A stretch of DNA of 64,000 nucleotides. Origin: Peptococcaceae bacterium (lineage in GTDB: Bacteria; Bacillota; Peptococcia; Peptococcales; Peptococcaceae). Below the pieces are notes generated by a model, which was not told where the DNA came from, made no database searches, and saw nothing but the letters and a program-made list of their open reading frames with translations. This document shows, in pieces, positions 50,701 to 59,947 of the stretch. Position 1 is the first letter of the stretch, and the number at the start of each line of letters is the position of its first letter. The DNA lies in contig JAHZHI010000030.1 in the NCBI GenBank assembly GCA_019420345.1, positions 1 to 64,000 on the forward strand. Direction: 5' to 3'. A program made the translations under genes and the position numbers.

Positions 50701-52088
50701 GCACGTATTCGCGAAAGAACGATGCCATGTTGATTTGCGTCATCGTCATTGCATGTTTTTTGGCATTGTTCAATTCGACAGCGCTGAATGCAGGGCTGCC
50801 GCTATTTATGGAGATTTTCCAAGCCTCTGTGACAGAGGTGCAATGGATCATGATTGGTTACACGGTTATTATGGGGGTGGCCAGCCCTTTGGCGGCATGG
50901 TTTGTTCATCGCTTCACCCTGCGCAATTATTTTGTTTACAGCATGCTCTCATACGCAGTGCTCTCATTTGCGAGCGGTTTGATTGCTAATGTGTATTTTG
51001 TCATCGTGCTTCGCGCTTTCCAGGGAATAGCCGGTGCTGCATTGGTACCAGTGACGATGATTGCCATTTATCGCTTCATTCCAAGACATCGCCAGCCATT
51101 CTTTTTAACCATCCAAAATATGAGTTTGTCTTTGGGGCCAGCGATTGGACCTGTTATTGCAGGTTTGCTTCTTATGGTGTTGAGTTGGCGGTGGCTGTTT
51201 TGGTTCAGTGTGCCACTTTCTATTGTGGCTGCTGTTTTAGGCATGCGTGTTTTTCCAAAAGAAGATCCTTCCAGTGTCGAAAAAATTGATGTTCCATCAC
51301 TTGTAACAATTGTTATTGGCAGCATGCTGGTGTTGATGGGCTTTAGCTTGGCTAGTGATATGGGGCTGAACAATCCGCTCATTATTGCGATGATTGTTGT
51401 TGGCTGTTTGCTGTGCATCTATTTCATTCATCGACAAGGAACTCTTGCTTCACCAATCCTTTCGTTTAAGGCGGTTCGCTATCGTGAGTTTGGCTTGAGT
51501 ATGATTGCGAACGTGTTGTTGTCTATGGCTTTATGCTTGGCGCCATTTGTCTTGGCAATTTATTTACAGACAGTGCGCGGGTTTAGTGCTTTTCAATACG
51601 GATTGCTGCTCTTGATTCCTGCGATTTTTTCTGTAGGTGGAGCACCAATCAGCCAAAAACTTTACACAAAGGTGTCGTCAAAGGCACTGGTTGTTTGCGG
51701 GCTGATCTTTTTGTCGGTGGGTAACCTTTTATTGGGGTTTAGTGCGATTGATACCAGTGTTGTATTGTTTATCAGTTTGCTCTGCCTTCGATACCTCGGC
51801 ATAGGTATCATGGGCATGCCTGTTACTGATCATGGCATGCGGGCACTGCCGCCAGAACTTCAAGATGATGGGTCAACACTTGTTAACTGGGCAAAATTGA
51901 TGGGCAACAGCTTTGCACTTAGTGTGTTCACCATGGTGTACAGCATCGTTTCCCGTGATATAGAAGGCGCTGGCAGCGAAACCCTGGCAATGGTCAAAGG
52001 TGTGGATGAAGTCTTCATAAGCTCGGCAATTATTTTGCTTTTGGGGCTGATTCCAGCCTTTATGCTCAAACGTGAACCACCGCAGTGA
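50697..52088 (+). CDS. MFS transporter, DHA2-like drug:H+ antiporter
   Basis: A 463-residue transporter with about 14 membrane segments. NSTALNAGLPLFMEIFQASVTEVQWIMIGYTVIMGVASPLAAW is the typical DHA2 opening, with motif A-like loop and antiporter motif GPAIGPVIAG near residue 155. Predicted multidrug efflux; substrate unknown. It overlaps prmC by four bases, which is an unusual neighbour for it. A stop at 52088 is followed by about 90 bases with a TATAAT at 52143 that may serve the next gene. Confidence 0.87.
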   Translation: MSTYSRKNDAMLICVIVIACFLALFNSTALNAGLPLFMEIFQASVTEVQWIMIGYTVIMGVASPLAAWFVHRFTLRNYFVYSMLSYAVLSFASGLIANVYFVIVLRAFQGIAGAALVPVTMIAIYRFIPRHRQPFFLTIQNMSLSLGPAIGPVIAGLLLMVLSWRWLFWFSVPLSIVAAVLGMRVFPKEDPSSVEKIDVPSLVTIVIGSMLVLMGFSLASDMGLNNPLIIAMIVVGCLLCIYFIHRQGTLASPILSFKAVRYREFGLSMIANVLLSMALCLAPFVLAIYLQTVRGFSAFQYGLLLLIPAIFSVGGAPISQKLYTKVSSKALVVCGLIFLSVGNLLLGFSAIDTSVVLFISLLCLRYLGIGIMGMPVTDHGMRALPPELQDDGSTLVNWAKLMGNSFALSVFTMVYSIVSRDIEGAGSETLAMVKGVDEVFISSAIILLLGLIPAFMLKREPPQ

Positions 52089-52181
52089 AAAGTGTTTCCA
52101 ATAAACGAGAAGATAAAGGATGAATAAAAACAGAATTTAAGGTATAATGAAATCGTAAGACAGTAAGGAGGACACATTTGT

Positions 52182-52826
52182 ATGAGCAAGCCAGTCTGTA
52201 TCTTTGATTTGGATGGCACCCTGTTGAATACATTACAGGATCTTGCCGACAGTACCAACGCTGCATTGGCAGCTGTTGGATTGCCGCAGCGCAGCATAGA
52301 TGAAGTGCGGCGGTTTGTGGGCAATGGTGTGCGTGTGCTCATGCGCAGAGCGGTGCCTGAGGGCACGGATGACAGTGTCTATGAGGCTGCGTATGCCAAG
52401 TTCCTTGATGTTTATGCCCGTGAAAAAGCACATTATACTTGCCCCTATGCAGGTATTTTAGAGACTGTGCAAACGCTGGAGCAGCGTGGAATTCGTTGTG
52501 CCGTGTTGTCGAATAAAAATGACGATGCAGTTGCAGCGCTGTGTGCACAGTATTTCCCAGGACTTTTTGAATGGACTCAGGGCATGTGTGATGGTTTCCG
52601 GGCAAAACCGGCGCCAGATGCACTGTTTGCAATTTGTAAACGCATGGATGTTTCTTTGGAGGATGTTTTTTATATTGGCGATTCTGAAGTGGATGTCCAA
52701 ACTGCTGCGGCTGCAGGTGTGCAATTGGTTGCTGTTACTTGGGGATTTCGCAGTCGAGAAGCCTTATTGGCTGCAGGAGCGACAACGCTCATTGACCGTC
52801 CAGAAGATTTATTAGCAATATTATGA
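52182..52826 (+). CDS. HAD hydrolase, phosphoglycolate phosphatase-like
   Basis: A 214-residue HAD enzyme. Motif I is FDLDGTLLNT (residues 8-17), motif II LSNKNDD, the lysine in FRAKPAPDA and motif IV YIGDSEVDVQTA. The cap is the Gph type. It may dephosphorylate phosphoglycolate or related sugar phosphates. AAGGAGG precedes the ATG. Confidence 0.88.
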   Translation: MSKPVCIFDLDGTLLNTLQDLADSTNAALAAVGLPQRSIDEVRRFVGNGVRVLMRRAVPEGTDDSVYEAAYAKFLDVYAREKAHYTCPYAGILETVQTLEQRGIRCAVLSNKNDDAVAALCAQYFPGLFEWTQGMCDGFRAKPAPDALFAICKRMDVSLEDVFYIGDSEVDVQTAAAAGVQLVAVTWGFRSREALLAAGATTLIDRPEDLLAIL

Positions 52827-52865
52827 CACGCAGTTGGAAGTATGTAAGATAGAGGAGGTGCTGTC

Positions 52866-53747
52866 ATGGAAGCTTGCTATTATAGAAAGCTTGAAGATGG
52901 CGCAGTTGAATGCCAGTTGTGCTCACATCAGTGCGTGATACAACCTGGTGAGATGGGGATTTGCAGATGTCGTATCAATGATAATGGAGTGCTGGTCGCA
53001 AAGACCTACGGAGAGATCAGTGGGATGACCACTGAAGATCTGATTGAAATGGGATTCCACTTCTATCCGGATAAAGATCAAAAATTGCTCTCCATTTCAG
53101 CGTATGGATGTAATATGAATTGTCCATATTGCATCAATCGCCATATCTCGCAGGGGCGCATTCACACAGAACATCTTGAACCAGAGGAGCTGGTTGAACG
53201 TTTGAAAAATCTTCATCGTTCACGTGGTGTTAATGGTGTCTGCTATACCTTTAATGAACCTCTGATTTGGTTTGAACATGTGCGTGATTATTCAAAAGTA
53301 GTGCGTGAAGCGGGATTTCAGAATGCGCTAGAGACCAATGGTATGATCAATTCAGATGCGTTTAAAACGCTCCTTGAAACCATGGATATGGTTAACATTG
53401 ATTACAAAGGCTTTAGTGAAGAATTTTACCGTGAATATCTTCAGGGCGATTATCAGAGTGTTCTTGACAATATTAGCATTTTGGCGAAGAGCGGCGTTTA
53501 TTATGAAGTTACCTGCTTAATTGTTGCGAATGTTAATGACAATGATGCAGAATTTGACAAGGGGATGCAGGCTCTGCAACAAGTGGCGCCGGAAGCACCA
53601 ATCAATTTGTTGGCAGTTGTACCACGCAATAAAGAAGAACTGGAAATGGTGCCAAGCATCGAAAAAATGAACGATCTGTTGGAAATTGCAAAGAAATATT
53701 TTACGCAGGTTCAGGTCGTTGATCGAGATAAAGCGCCACAGTGGTGA
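52866..53747 (+). CDS. AmmeMemoRadiSam-type radical SAM enzyme
   Basis: A 293-residue radical SAM protein. It starts with a cysteine-rich segment (CQLCSHQCVIQPGEMGICRCR, residues 17-37) and has the CxxxCxxC cluster in YGCNMNCPYCINRHIS near residue 80. This layout is that of AmrS and PflA-like activases. AmrS proteins are usually encoded with AMMECR1 and Memo family genes; none is seen here. The downstream gene is an EcsC-like protein. Catalytic role unknown. AGAGGAGG precedes the ATG. Confidence 0.83.
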   Translation: MEACYYRKLEDGAVECQLCSHQCVIQPGEMGICRCRINDNGVLVAKTYGEISGMTTEDLIEMGFHFYPDKDQKLLSISAYGCNMNCPYCINRHISQGRIHTEHLEPEELVERLKNLHRSRGVNGVCYTFNEPLIWFEHVRDYSKVVREAGFQNALETNGMINSDAFKTLLETMDMVNIDYKGFSEEFYREYLQGDYQSVLDNISILAKSGVYYEVTCLIVANVNDNDAEFDKGMQALQQVAPEAPINLLAVVPRNKEELEMVPSIEKMNDLLEIAKKYFTQVQVVDRDKAPQW

Positions 53748-54613
53748 TGGGTATGGCGGACTATAAAGACCGCTTGGTGGCCATCAATTATGAATTGCGT
53801 GATTGCCAAGAAAAAGAACAAAAATTGTTGTTTGAAGATCCATTCTGGAAAAAAGCTGTCAGTAAGACAACAGGATCAGTGAAGGAAAAAATCGAAGATA
53901 AAATTCCAGAAAAATTGGAAGATACATTAAATAAAGCTTTTACTGCTGCCTTTAAGATGGTTTTTCAGGAAGGCAAGGTTTTGATAAAGAAAACCTACAA
54001 CGAAGAAACATTAAAATCGGAATATGTCGATAAACGTGTCGGCGTGCAAACCAAAGGTGACCGCTCGCTGATTAAGAAATTGCGTCGGCCAGCGGAAAAA
54101 CGATACTTTAAGTCGTTAGGTGTGGCTGCGACAGAAGGCGTGGGTCTTGGCCTGCTTGGCATTGGTTTGCCCGATATTCCGATCCTTATTGGAAATATGA
54201 TTCGTACCTGTACGGTTTCTGCGCATAGCCATGGCCTAGACACAGATCGTAAGGATGAACAGATTTATATGCTCATGATGATTCGTCTTGCGGCTATGCC
54301 TGCAGAAGAACGTGCTGCCCTTAACAAGCAGTTAGATGCTTTGGGTGATGCGATTGATTCAGGAAAAGAGATTTTGATGGATTTAGAAGAGGAGATGCAG
54401 GCAACATCTGAGCGACTGTCGATGACCTTGTTATTCAGCAGATTTGTCATGGGCTTACCGGTTGTTGGCGTAGCAGGAGGCCTTTATAATCCAGTGATTG
54501 TCAGCCAGCTTCACCAATTGGCAGAAGTAAAATATGAATCTCGGCTGTTAAAGCGTTGTAAAGCGGACTTGGTCCGTCAATATCATAAAGACAAAGGAGA
54601 AATGAACGAATGA
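53747..54613 (+). CDS. EcsC family protein
   Basis: A 288-residue protein of the EcsC family, named from its link to the EcsAB transporter in Bacillus, with no defined activity. EDPFWKKAVSKTTGSVKEKIEDKIPEKLEDTL, near residues 26-60, and TEGVGLGLLGIGLPDIPILIGNMIRT, near 133-158, are its recognisable blocks; a third hydrophobic part near 235-255 precedes a basic end. The ATG at 53747 overlaps the AmrS-like stop (TGATG); the second ATG at 53753 is an alternative. Ribosome site weak, so coupled translation is likely. Confidence 0.75.
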   Translation: MGMADYKDRLVAINYELRDCQEKEQKLLFEDPFWKKAVSKTTGSVKEKIEDKIPEKLEDTLNKAFTAAFKMVFQEGKVLIKKTYNEETLKSEYVDKRVGVQTKGDRSLIKKLRRPAEKRYFKSLGVAATEGVGLGLLGIGLPDIPILIGNMIRTCTVSAHSHGLDTDRKDEQIYMLMMIRLAAMPAEERAALNKQLDALGDAIDSGKEILMDLEEEMQATSERLSMTLLFSRFVMGLPVVGVAGGLYNPVIVSQLHQLAEVKYESRLLKRCKADLVRQYHKDKGEMNE

Positions 54614-55557
54614 AAAAATTAGTTGTATTGGAACCACTTAGTGTACCAGATGATGTTCTCGAAGGTATGCTGCAGGAAAAACTTGGCGATCAAGTTGAAT
54701 GGACCCTTTACGATCATCGCGCTGCTTCTGATGAAGAAATGATTGAACGCGCAAAAGATGCAGAAATCGTTGTCATCGCAAATCAGCCAATGAGTGCTAA
54801 CGTTATGGAACATCTCGAAAAAATTGAGCTGTTGGCAGTTGCGTTTACTGGATTTGATCATATTCCAATGGATGTTTGCAAAGCAAAAGGCGTTACCGTC
54901 TGCAATGCCAGTGGCTATTCCAACGAAGCCGTTACTGACCTTGTTTTTGGGATGACCATTACTCTGCTGCGCAATATTCGCGAATGCGATAAAGTGGTTC
55001 GTGAAGGCGGCACCATGGCTGGTTTGGTTGGTCAGGAATTATCGGCCTTAAAGTTTGGGGTTGTAGGTTGTGGTCACATTGCACAGCAAGTGTTGAAAGT
55101 AGCACAGGCTTTTGGCTGTGATTGCTATGCGTACAACCGCAGTCCAAAGGAAGTGGAAGGGGTTACTTTTGTAGATCTTGACACTTTGATGTCTACCTGC
55201 GATGTGGTTTCTGTACACTTGGCGATGAACGATCAAACTCGTGGGTTCATTGGCAAAAAACAAATTGATGAAATGAAGCCTACCGCTATTTTGATCAACT
55301 GCGCACGCGGACCAATCGTTGATATTGAGGCATTGGCACAGGCACTGAATGAAGGTCGTCTTGGCGGTGCTGGTATCGATGTATTCTACACCGAACCACC
55401 ACTGGAAGCAGGACATCCATTGTTCACGACGCCACATACGCTGTTGACACCTCATGTGGCTTTTGCAACGGATGAAGCATTTGTGAAACGTGCACATATT
55501 GTGGCCGACAATATTGCAGCATTTTTAGCCGGCAATCCAACAAATGTTGTGGGCTAA
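54610..55557 (+). CDS. D-isomer specific 2-hydroxyacid dehydrogenase
   Basis: A 315-residue NAD-dependent dehydrogenase. The dinucleotide fold is FGVVGCGHIAQQVLKVAQAFGC (near residues 148-169); the catalytic arginine is in INCARGPIVD (near 235) and the histidine in LTPHVAF (near 297), with the glutamate in DVFYTEPP. It may reduce pyruvate, hydroxypyruvate or another 2-oxoacid. ATGA overlap with the EcsC-like gene, AAAGGAGAA upstream. Terminator follows. Confidence 0.92.
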   Translation: MKKLVVLEPLSVPDDVLEGMLQEKLGDQVEWTLYDHRAASDEEMIERAKDAEIVVIANQPMSANVMEHLEKIELLAVAFTGFDHIPMDVCKAKGVTVCNASGYSNEAVTDLVFGMTITLLRNIRECDKVVREGGTMAGLVGQELSALKFGVVGCGHIAQQVLKVAQAFGCDCYAYNRSPKEVEGVTFVDLDTLMSTCDVVSVHLAMNDQTRGFIGKKQIDEMKPTAILINCARGPIVDIEALAQALNEGRLGGAGIDVFYTEPPLEAGHPLFTTPHTLLTPHVAFATDEAFVKRAHIVADNIAAFLAGNPTNVVG

Positions 55558-55611
55558 TGCAAACGTATAGACGATAAGAGAAAACACTGTTGATCCATAA
55601 ACAATACTAAT

Positions 55612-55645
55612 AAAACGACCCTCTCATTTGGGAGGGTCGTTTTTT
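55612..55645 (+). terminator. terminator after the 2-hydroxyacid dehydrogenase gene
   Basis: 12-bp perfect stem (AAAACGACCCTC arms), eight-base loop, T run. Confidence 0.87.
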
Positions 55646-55750
55646 GCGCTTATTTGGGGACCTAAGGGATTTATTAAGCTGAATTTAAGGCGCTGTTAAG
55701 CCAATCTCGGGTCAAGTTAGGGTAGAAATCCCTGGAAAATTAGTGTAAAG

Positions 55751-55790
55751 TGGAGGAGAAAGGGGCAAAAAGGGACAATAAGGATGAAGG
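55751..55790 (+). promoter_or_regulatory. MraZ-type operator repeats
   Basis: Four copies of a 10-base unit close to AGGGGCAAAA, at 55751, 55761, 55771 and 55781, just before mraZ. MraZ binds direct GGGA-type repeats with a 10-base period in front of its own gene in other bacteria. No clear -35/-10 was picked upstream. Confidence 0.6.
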
Positions 55791-55802
55791 GAGTGGGCCT
55801 TT

Positions 55803-56228
55803 ATGTTTTTAGGTGAATACAAACACACTATTGACAATAAATGCCGACTCACGATTCCAGCGAAATTCCGTGAAGACCTCAATAATCAATGTGTTATAGC
55901 AAAAGGCCTTGATGGTTGCCTTGCTGTTTATCCGATGGATGAATGGGCGTTGATTTGTGAAAAAATTGATGCCAAGCCATCCAGTGATGTGAAGGTTCGG
56001 CGATTCAAGCGACTTTTCTATGCTAGTGCCAGTGTTGAGATCTTGGATAAACAGGGACGTTTGTCCATTCCTCCGGCGTTAATGGAGTATGCGGCGATTG
56101 ACAAAGATGTATACATCGTTGGTGAATCGAATACATTTGAACTGTGGAGTGCAGAACGTTGGACTTCGCAAAAGGCCGAAGAGGGAGAGGATTCTTTCGA
56201 AGAACTTGCAGGATTTCTGGGCATATAA
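55803..56228 (+). CDS. mraZ: transcriptional regulator MraZ
   Basis: A 141-residue protein with two AbrB-like repeats: FLGEYKHTIDNKCRLTIPAKFRED at residues 2-25 and ASASVEILDKQGRLSIPPALMEYA near 75-98. It is the first gene of the division and cell wall cluster and usually represses it. The ATG follows GAAGGGAG. The direct repeats just upstream are likely its binding sites. rsmH begins 14 bases after its stop. Confidence 0.95.
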   Translation: MFLGEYKHTIDNKCRLTIPAKFREDLNNQCVIAKGLDGCLAVYPMDEWALICEKIDAKPSSDVKVRRFKRLFYASASVEILDKQGRLSIPPALMEYAAIDKDVYIVGESNTFELWSAERWTSQKAEEGEDSFEELAGFLGI

Positions 56229-56242
56229 GGGTGGTATCACAA

Positions 56243-57202
56243 ATGGAATTTCAACATATACCGGTGCTGTATGATGAAGTTTTAAATGGTTTAAATCTTC
56301 AACAAGGCGGAATCTATGTCGATGGAACAGTTGGCGGTGGCGGACATGCCAGCGGTATCCTTCAAGCAATTGGCAAGGACGGGCGTTTGCTCGCCATTGA
56401 TCAGGATGTTAACGCCTTGGCAGCGGCAAAGAAAAGACTTGCCCCGTATGACGGTCAAGTGACTTTTTTTCATGCAAACTTTGTTCAGATGCCGGAAATT
56501 ATTGATGCAAATGCACCTGATGGCGTAGATGGGATATTGATTGATATCGGCGTATCATCGCCGCAGATTGACAATGCTCAGCGTGGCTTCAGTTATATGC
56601 ATGATGCACCTTTAGACATGAGAATGAATACGGAAGCAGCGTTTTCTGCTTATGAATTGGTTAACAACTATGATGAAGATGCGTTAGAACGCGTTTTGCG
56701 CGAATATGGTGAAGAAAAATGGTCCAGACGTATTGCAAAGATCATTGTTGAGCGCCGAAACATTGCACCGATAGAGACAACCTTTCAACTGGTAGACTGC
56801 ATTGAGCGTGCCATTCCAAAAGGTGCGCGTGAAAAAGGCTCCCATGTTGCGAAACGCACTTTTCAGGCAATTCGTATTGAAGTCAATCATGAATTGGATG
56901 TCCTGGAAAATGTGTTGGATCAAGCAGTTGAACGGTTGAAAATTGGCGGCCGCATGGCTGTGATCACGTTTCATTCTCTGGAAGACAGGATTGTCAAACA
57001 GCATTTTAAGTATCTGGCAAGTGATTGCATTTGTCCACCAGAACTGCCGTTTTGTCAATGTGATAAGATGGCTACGGTGAAAATCATTACACGAAAACCA
57101 ATTGTTGCGTCAAAAGAGGAACTGGTGCAGAATTCACGAGCAGGCAGCGCCAAGCTCCGCATTGTAGAAAAAATACCTGCTTATAAACGAAGAAAATATT
57201 AG
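56243..57202 (+). CDS. rsmH: 16S rRNA (cytosine1402-N4)-methyltransferase
   Basis: RsmH (MraW) of 319 residues from the ATG at 56243 after AGGGTGGT; the open frame begins 99 bases earlier inside mraZ but is not used. FQHIPVLYDEVLNGL at the start and VDGTVGGGGHASGIL (near residue 28) for SAM are typical, with RTFQAIRIEVNHELD later. It methylates C1402 in the decoding centre. Confidence 0.95.
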   Translation: MEFQHIPVLYDEVLNGLNLQQGGIYVDGTVGGGGHASGILQAIGKDGRLLAIDQDVNALAAAKKRLAPYDGQVTFFHANFVQMPEIIDANAPDGVDGILIDIGVSSPQIDNAQRGFSYMHDAPLDMRMNTEAAFSAYELVNNYDEDALERVLREYGEEKWSRRIAKIIVERRNIAPIETTFQLVDCIERAIPKGAREKGSHVAKRTFQAIRIEVNHELDVLENVLDQAVERLKIGGRMAVITFHSLEDRIVKQHFKYLASDCICPPELPFCQCDKMATVKIITRKPIVASKEELVQNSRAGSAKLRIVEKIPAYKRRKY

Positions 57203-57217
57203 TAAAGATTTCTGGGG

Positions 57218-57676
57218 ATGATGACCGTGGGAGCAGCAAGAAAATACGTATCACATGATACTTATCCGGACGCGGAGGAGCATAAAAATAGGGCGGCGAA
57301 TATCATGTTTAGCACGAACTCAAAACGAGCAATCGCGAAAAAACAAAATGAACGCGTATTGCGCAGAAAGTTTGAAAAGAATAAGCCGCGCTTGTCCTTG
57401 TTTCGTGCTTTGATCATTGCGTTTATTTTAGGCATTTTATGCGTTGGTCAATATGCCGTTATTCAGGACTTAGGGCTGAAAATTAATGAAGGGCAGCAGA
57501 GCCTTGATGACATCAATGCACAAAATGAAACGTTAAAGCAGCAGAGTGCAGCTTTGAATAACCGTAATGTGGTGAAAGAAAAAGCGGAAAAAGAGCTTGG
57601 CATGCAGGAAGCTGAAGAAATTATTGTTTATACACCAACAACTCCACAGGCTTCCCAGTCTGCTGATGCAAAATAA
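57218..57676 (+). CDS. ftsL: cell division protein FtsL
   Basis: A 152-residue bitopic protein at the FtsL position. A basic cytoplasmic N-terminus (about 65 residues), one membrane segment (about 66-88, ALIIAFILGILCVGQYAVI), and a coiled coil (NEGQQSLDDINAQNETLKQQSAALNNRN) outside the cell, ending with a KELGMQEAEEIIVY heptad region. Sequence identity is weak, as usual for FtsL, and the call rests on shape and place. The exact start is unsure: ATG at 57218 or 57221, or GTG at 57227. Confidence 0.78.
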   Translation: MMTVGAARKYVSHDTYPDAEEHKNRAANIMFSTNSKRAIAKKQNERVLRRKFEKNKPRLSLFRALIIAFILGILCVGQYAVIQDLGLKINEGQQSLDDINAQNETLKQQSAALNNRNVVKEKAEKELGMQEAEEIIVYTPTTPQASQSADAK

Positions 57677-57691
57677 GGAGTTGGATGAATT

Positions 57692-59947
57692 TTGGAACCC
57701 CGTAAAACACGTATACCGTTTATTATTGTGTTTGCAGTTGCGGCTTTAGCAATATTGATTTCTTTGAAATTGTTTTATGTCCAGGTTTTAGCAAGCGAAA
57801 AATACAGCGATGATTCACTGAATAATCGTTTGCAAAATGTTGAGATAACACCGAATCGTGGGATTATTTATGATCGCAATAATGAGGCGATGGCGATTAG
57901 TGTTGAAAAAATGTCGGTTTATATTACACCATCTGTGATTCGGGAATCCAGCAGTCGAGATGAGATCGTGAACGATATTGTTGACTGCTTGCATATGACA
58001 AAATCAGAAGTCAATAAGATCATTGACGACAGCAGCAGCGATTTTGCTTGGTTGAAACGTCAGTGCGAAAAAGAAGACGCAGAAAAGCTGCAGGAAAAAG
58101 ATTATTTAGGCATTGGCTTTACAACTGAATATGCACGCGAATATCCAAATAATGAAGAAGCCTGTCATGTGTTGGGCTTTTGTGGTTTGGATAATCAGGG
58201 TTTGGCTGGTATTGAGCTGCAATACGATGACACTTTAGCGGGAACCCCAGGTAAGCTTGTTGTTGAATTTGACAAGCTGGGCAATGCCATTCCGCAGTCG
58301 ATTCAAGAATCCATTCCTGCATCACAAGGGCAGAATGTGCATTTGACCATTGATTCTACCATTCAATACTATGTTGAATCTGCATTGGCAGAAGCGCAAA
58401 AAGAGCAAAATGCCGAAGCGATGACGAGCATTGTGATGGATGTTAACACTGGAGAGATCCTCGCAATGGCTAATATTCCGGATTTTGATCCTAATAATTA
58501 TGGTGATTATGAACCGGAAACTTGGACAAACCTTGCTATTTCGAAATTGTATGAACCGGGATCGCCGTTCAAAAGTTTGTCGACCTCAATGTATCTTGAA
58601 GAAGATATTGTTGAGCCAGACACACAACTTTATTGTCCTGGTTATGTCATGATTGATGGACATCGTTTTCAGGATTGGGATTATCCTGAGGGTGATGGCT
58701 TACAGACCATGAAGCATGCGGTAGAGCAATCCTGTAACGTTGCTCAGGCTGAATGCGTCAGCAAATTGGGCTTTGATCGATTCTATGATTATCTTGATGG
58801 ATTTGGCATGACGAAGAAAACAGGCGTTGATCTGCCGTCTGAATCATCGCCATTGATGATTGATGAAGATGAAGCTGTTGATCTGGACCTTGCTTCCTCA
58901 GCCATTGGGCAGGGGAATGCGTATACAGCGCTGCAAATGATTACAGCATTTTCTGCTGTCGTCAATGGTGGATATTTGATGAAGCCACAAATTGTTTCTG
59001 AGATCACTGACAATGATGGCGATGTGGTTGAAAAGACGGAGCCAGAAGTCGTTCGTCAAGTCATCTCTGAAGAAACATCTGAGCAGATGCGCGATATTCT
59101 GGAAGGTGTCGTTGAGGAAGGCTTAGGTACACCGGCTGCGGTTGAAGGCTATCGCGTAGGCGGCAAAACCGGTACCGCGGAAATCGCTTCAGGTGGTACT
59201 TATGAAGATAACAATTATATATTGAGCTTCATGGGTTTTGCACCTGCTGATGATCCAAAATATGCTTGTCTGGTTGTCGTTGACAGTCCAGAAGGCGGTG
59301 GTAATAGTGGGACTTTGGCTGGGGGAATTTTCTCCAAGATCATGAATAACGTGCTCACCTATTATCAGATTCCACAAACAGAAGCGCCAAGTGAAGATAA
59401 TGAAAACATCACGGAAGCGGAAGCTGGTGAAACAGTGACTGTTCCAGATCTGGATCTTCCAATGAGCACTGAAGAAGCACGTGCTGTTATGCAAAAAGCT
59501 GGCTTACAAGTTAGTGATGTAACAACGGGTGATCAGCTGGTTTGTTGTTTGCCGGCATCTGGCACAAAGGTTGCTGCAGGATCTACTGTTGAGTTCTATA
59601 GTGTTGATTCTGGCAGTGATTCAGTCATTTTGCCATCTTTTGAAGGAAAAACCATTAAGGATGTTGATTTGATTTTGAGTGGCTTTGGCTTGCAATCGAA
59701 GCTTTCTGGCAGTGGTCTGGCTTATCGTCAGCAGCCAGCAGCTGGTACATCCGTGACTTCTGGCAGCGAGGTAAAAGTTTGGTTTGCTGGAACCAGCGAA
59801 CTGGCAAGCATCCAGGAAGCAACGGAGCAGCTGCAGGAAGAAAACAACGAAAAAAGTGCTTCACAAAGTAACACAGAAAATAACAGTGATTCCTCGAACA
59901 GTAGCACGTCTGACCAATCTACTGCAAAAAAAGATGAGGATGGCTAA
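57692..59947 (+). CDS. penicillin-binding transpeptidase with PASTA domains (PBP2X/SpoVD type)
   Basis: A 751-residue class B PBP. One membrane segment near residues 8-27, then the dimerisation domain (TPNRGIIYDRNNEAMAI at 52-68). The transpeptidase has GSPFKSLS near residue 291 as SxxK (S-P-F-K rather than the usual S-T-F-K), SCN near 349 (SxN) and GGKTGTAE near 491 (KTG). Two PASTA domains follow (about 573-640 and 645-703), then a serine/asparagine-rich tail. It cross-links peptidoglycan at the septum, or in the spore cortex if SpoVD. TTG start 12 bases after AAGGAG. Confidence 0.9.
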   Translation: MEPRKTRIPFIIVFAVAALAILISLKLFYVQVLASEKYSDDSLNNRLQNVEITPNRGIIYDRNNEAMAISVEKMSVYITPSVIRESSSRDEIVNDIVDCLHMTKSEVNKIIDDSSSDFAWLKRQCEKEDAEKLQEKDYLGIGFTTEYAREYPNNEEACHVLGFCGLDNQGLAGIELQYDDTLAGTPGKLVVEFDKLGNAIPQSIQESIPASQGQNVHLTIDSTIQYYVESALAEAQKEQNAEAMTSIVMDVNTGEILAMANIPDFDPNNYGDYEPETWTNLAISKLYEPGSPFKSLSTSMYLEEDIVEPDTQLYCPGYVMIDGHRFQDWDYPEGDGLQTMKHAVEQSCNVAQAECVSKLGFDRFYDYLDGFGMTKKTGVDLPSESSPLMIDEDEAVDLDLASSAIGQGNAYTALQMITAFSAVVNGGYLMKPQIVSEITDNDGDVVEKTEPEVVRQVISEETSEQMRDILEGVVEEGLGTPAAVEGYRVGGKTGTAEIASGGTYEDNNYILSFMGFAPADDPKYACLVVVDSPEGGGNSGTLAGGIFSKIMNNVLTYYQIPQTEAPSEDNENITEAEAGETVTVPDLDLPMSTEEARAVMQKAGLQVSDVTTGDQLVCCLPASGTKVAAGSTVEFYSVDSGSDSVILPSFEGKTIKDVDLILSGFGLQSKLSGSGLAYRQQPAAGTSVTSGSEVKVWFAGTSELASIQEATEQLQEENNEKSASQSNTENNSDSSNSSTSDQSTAKKDEDG

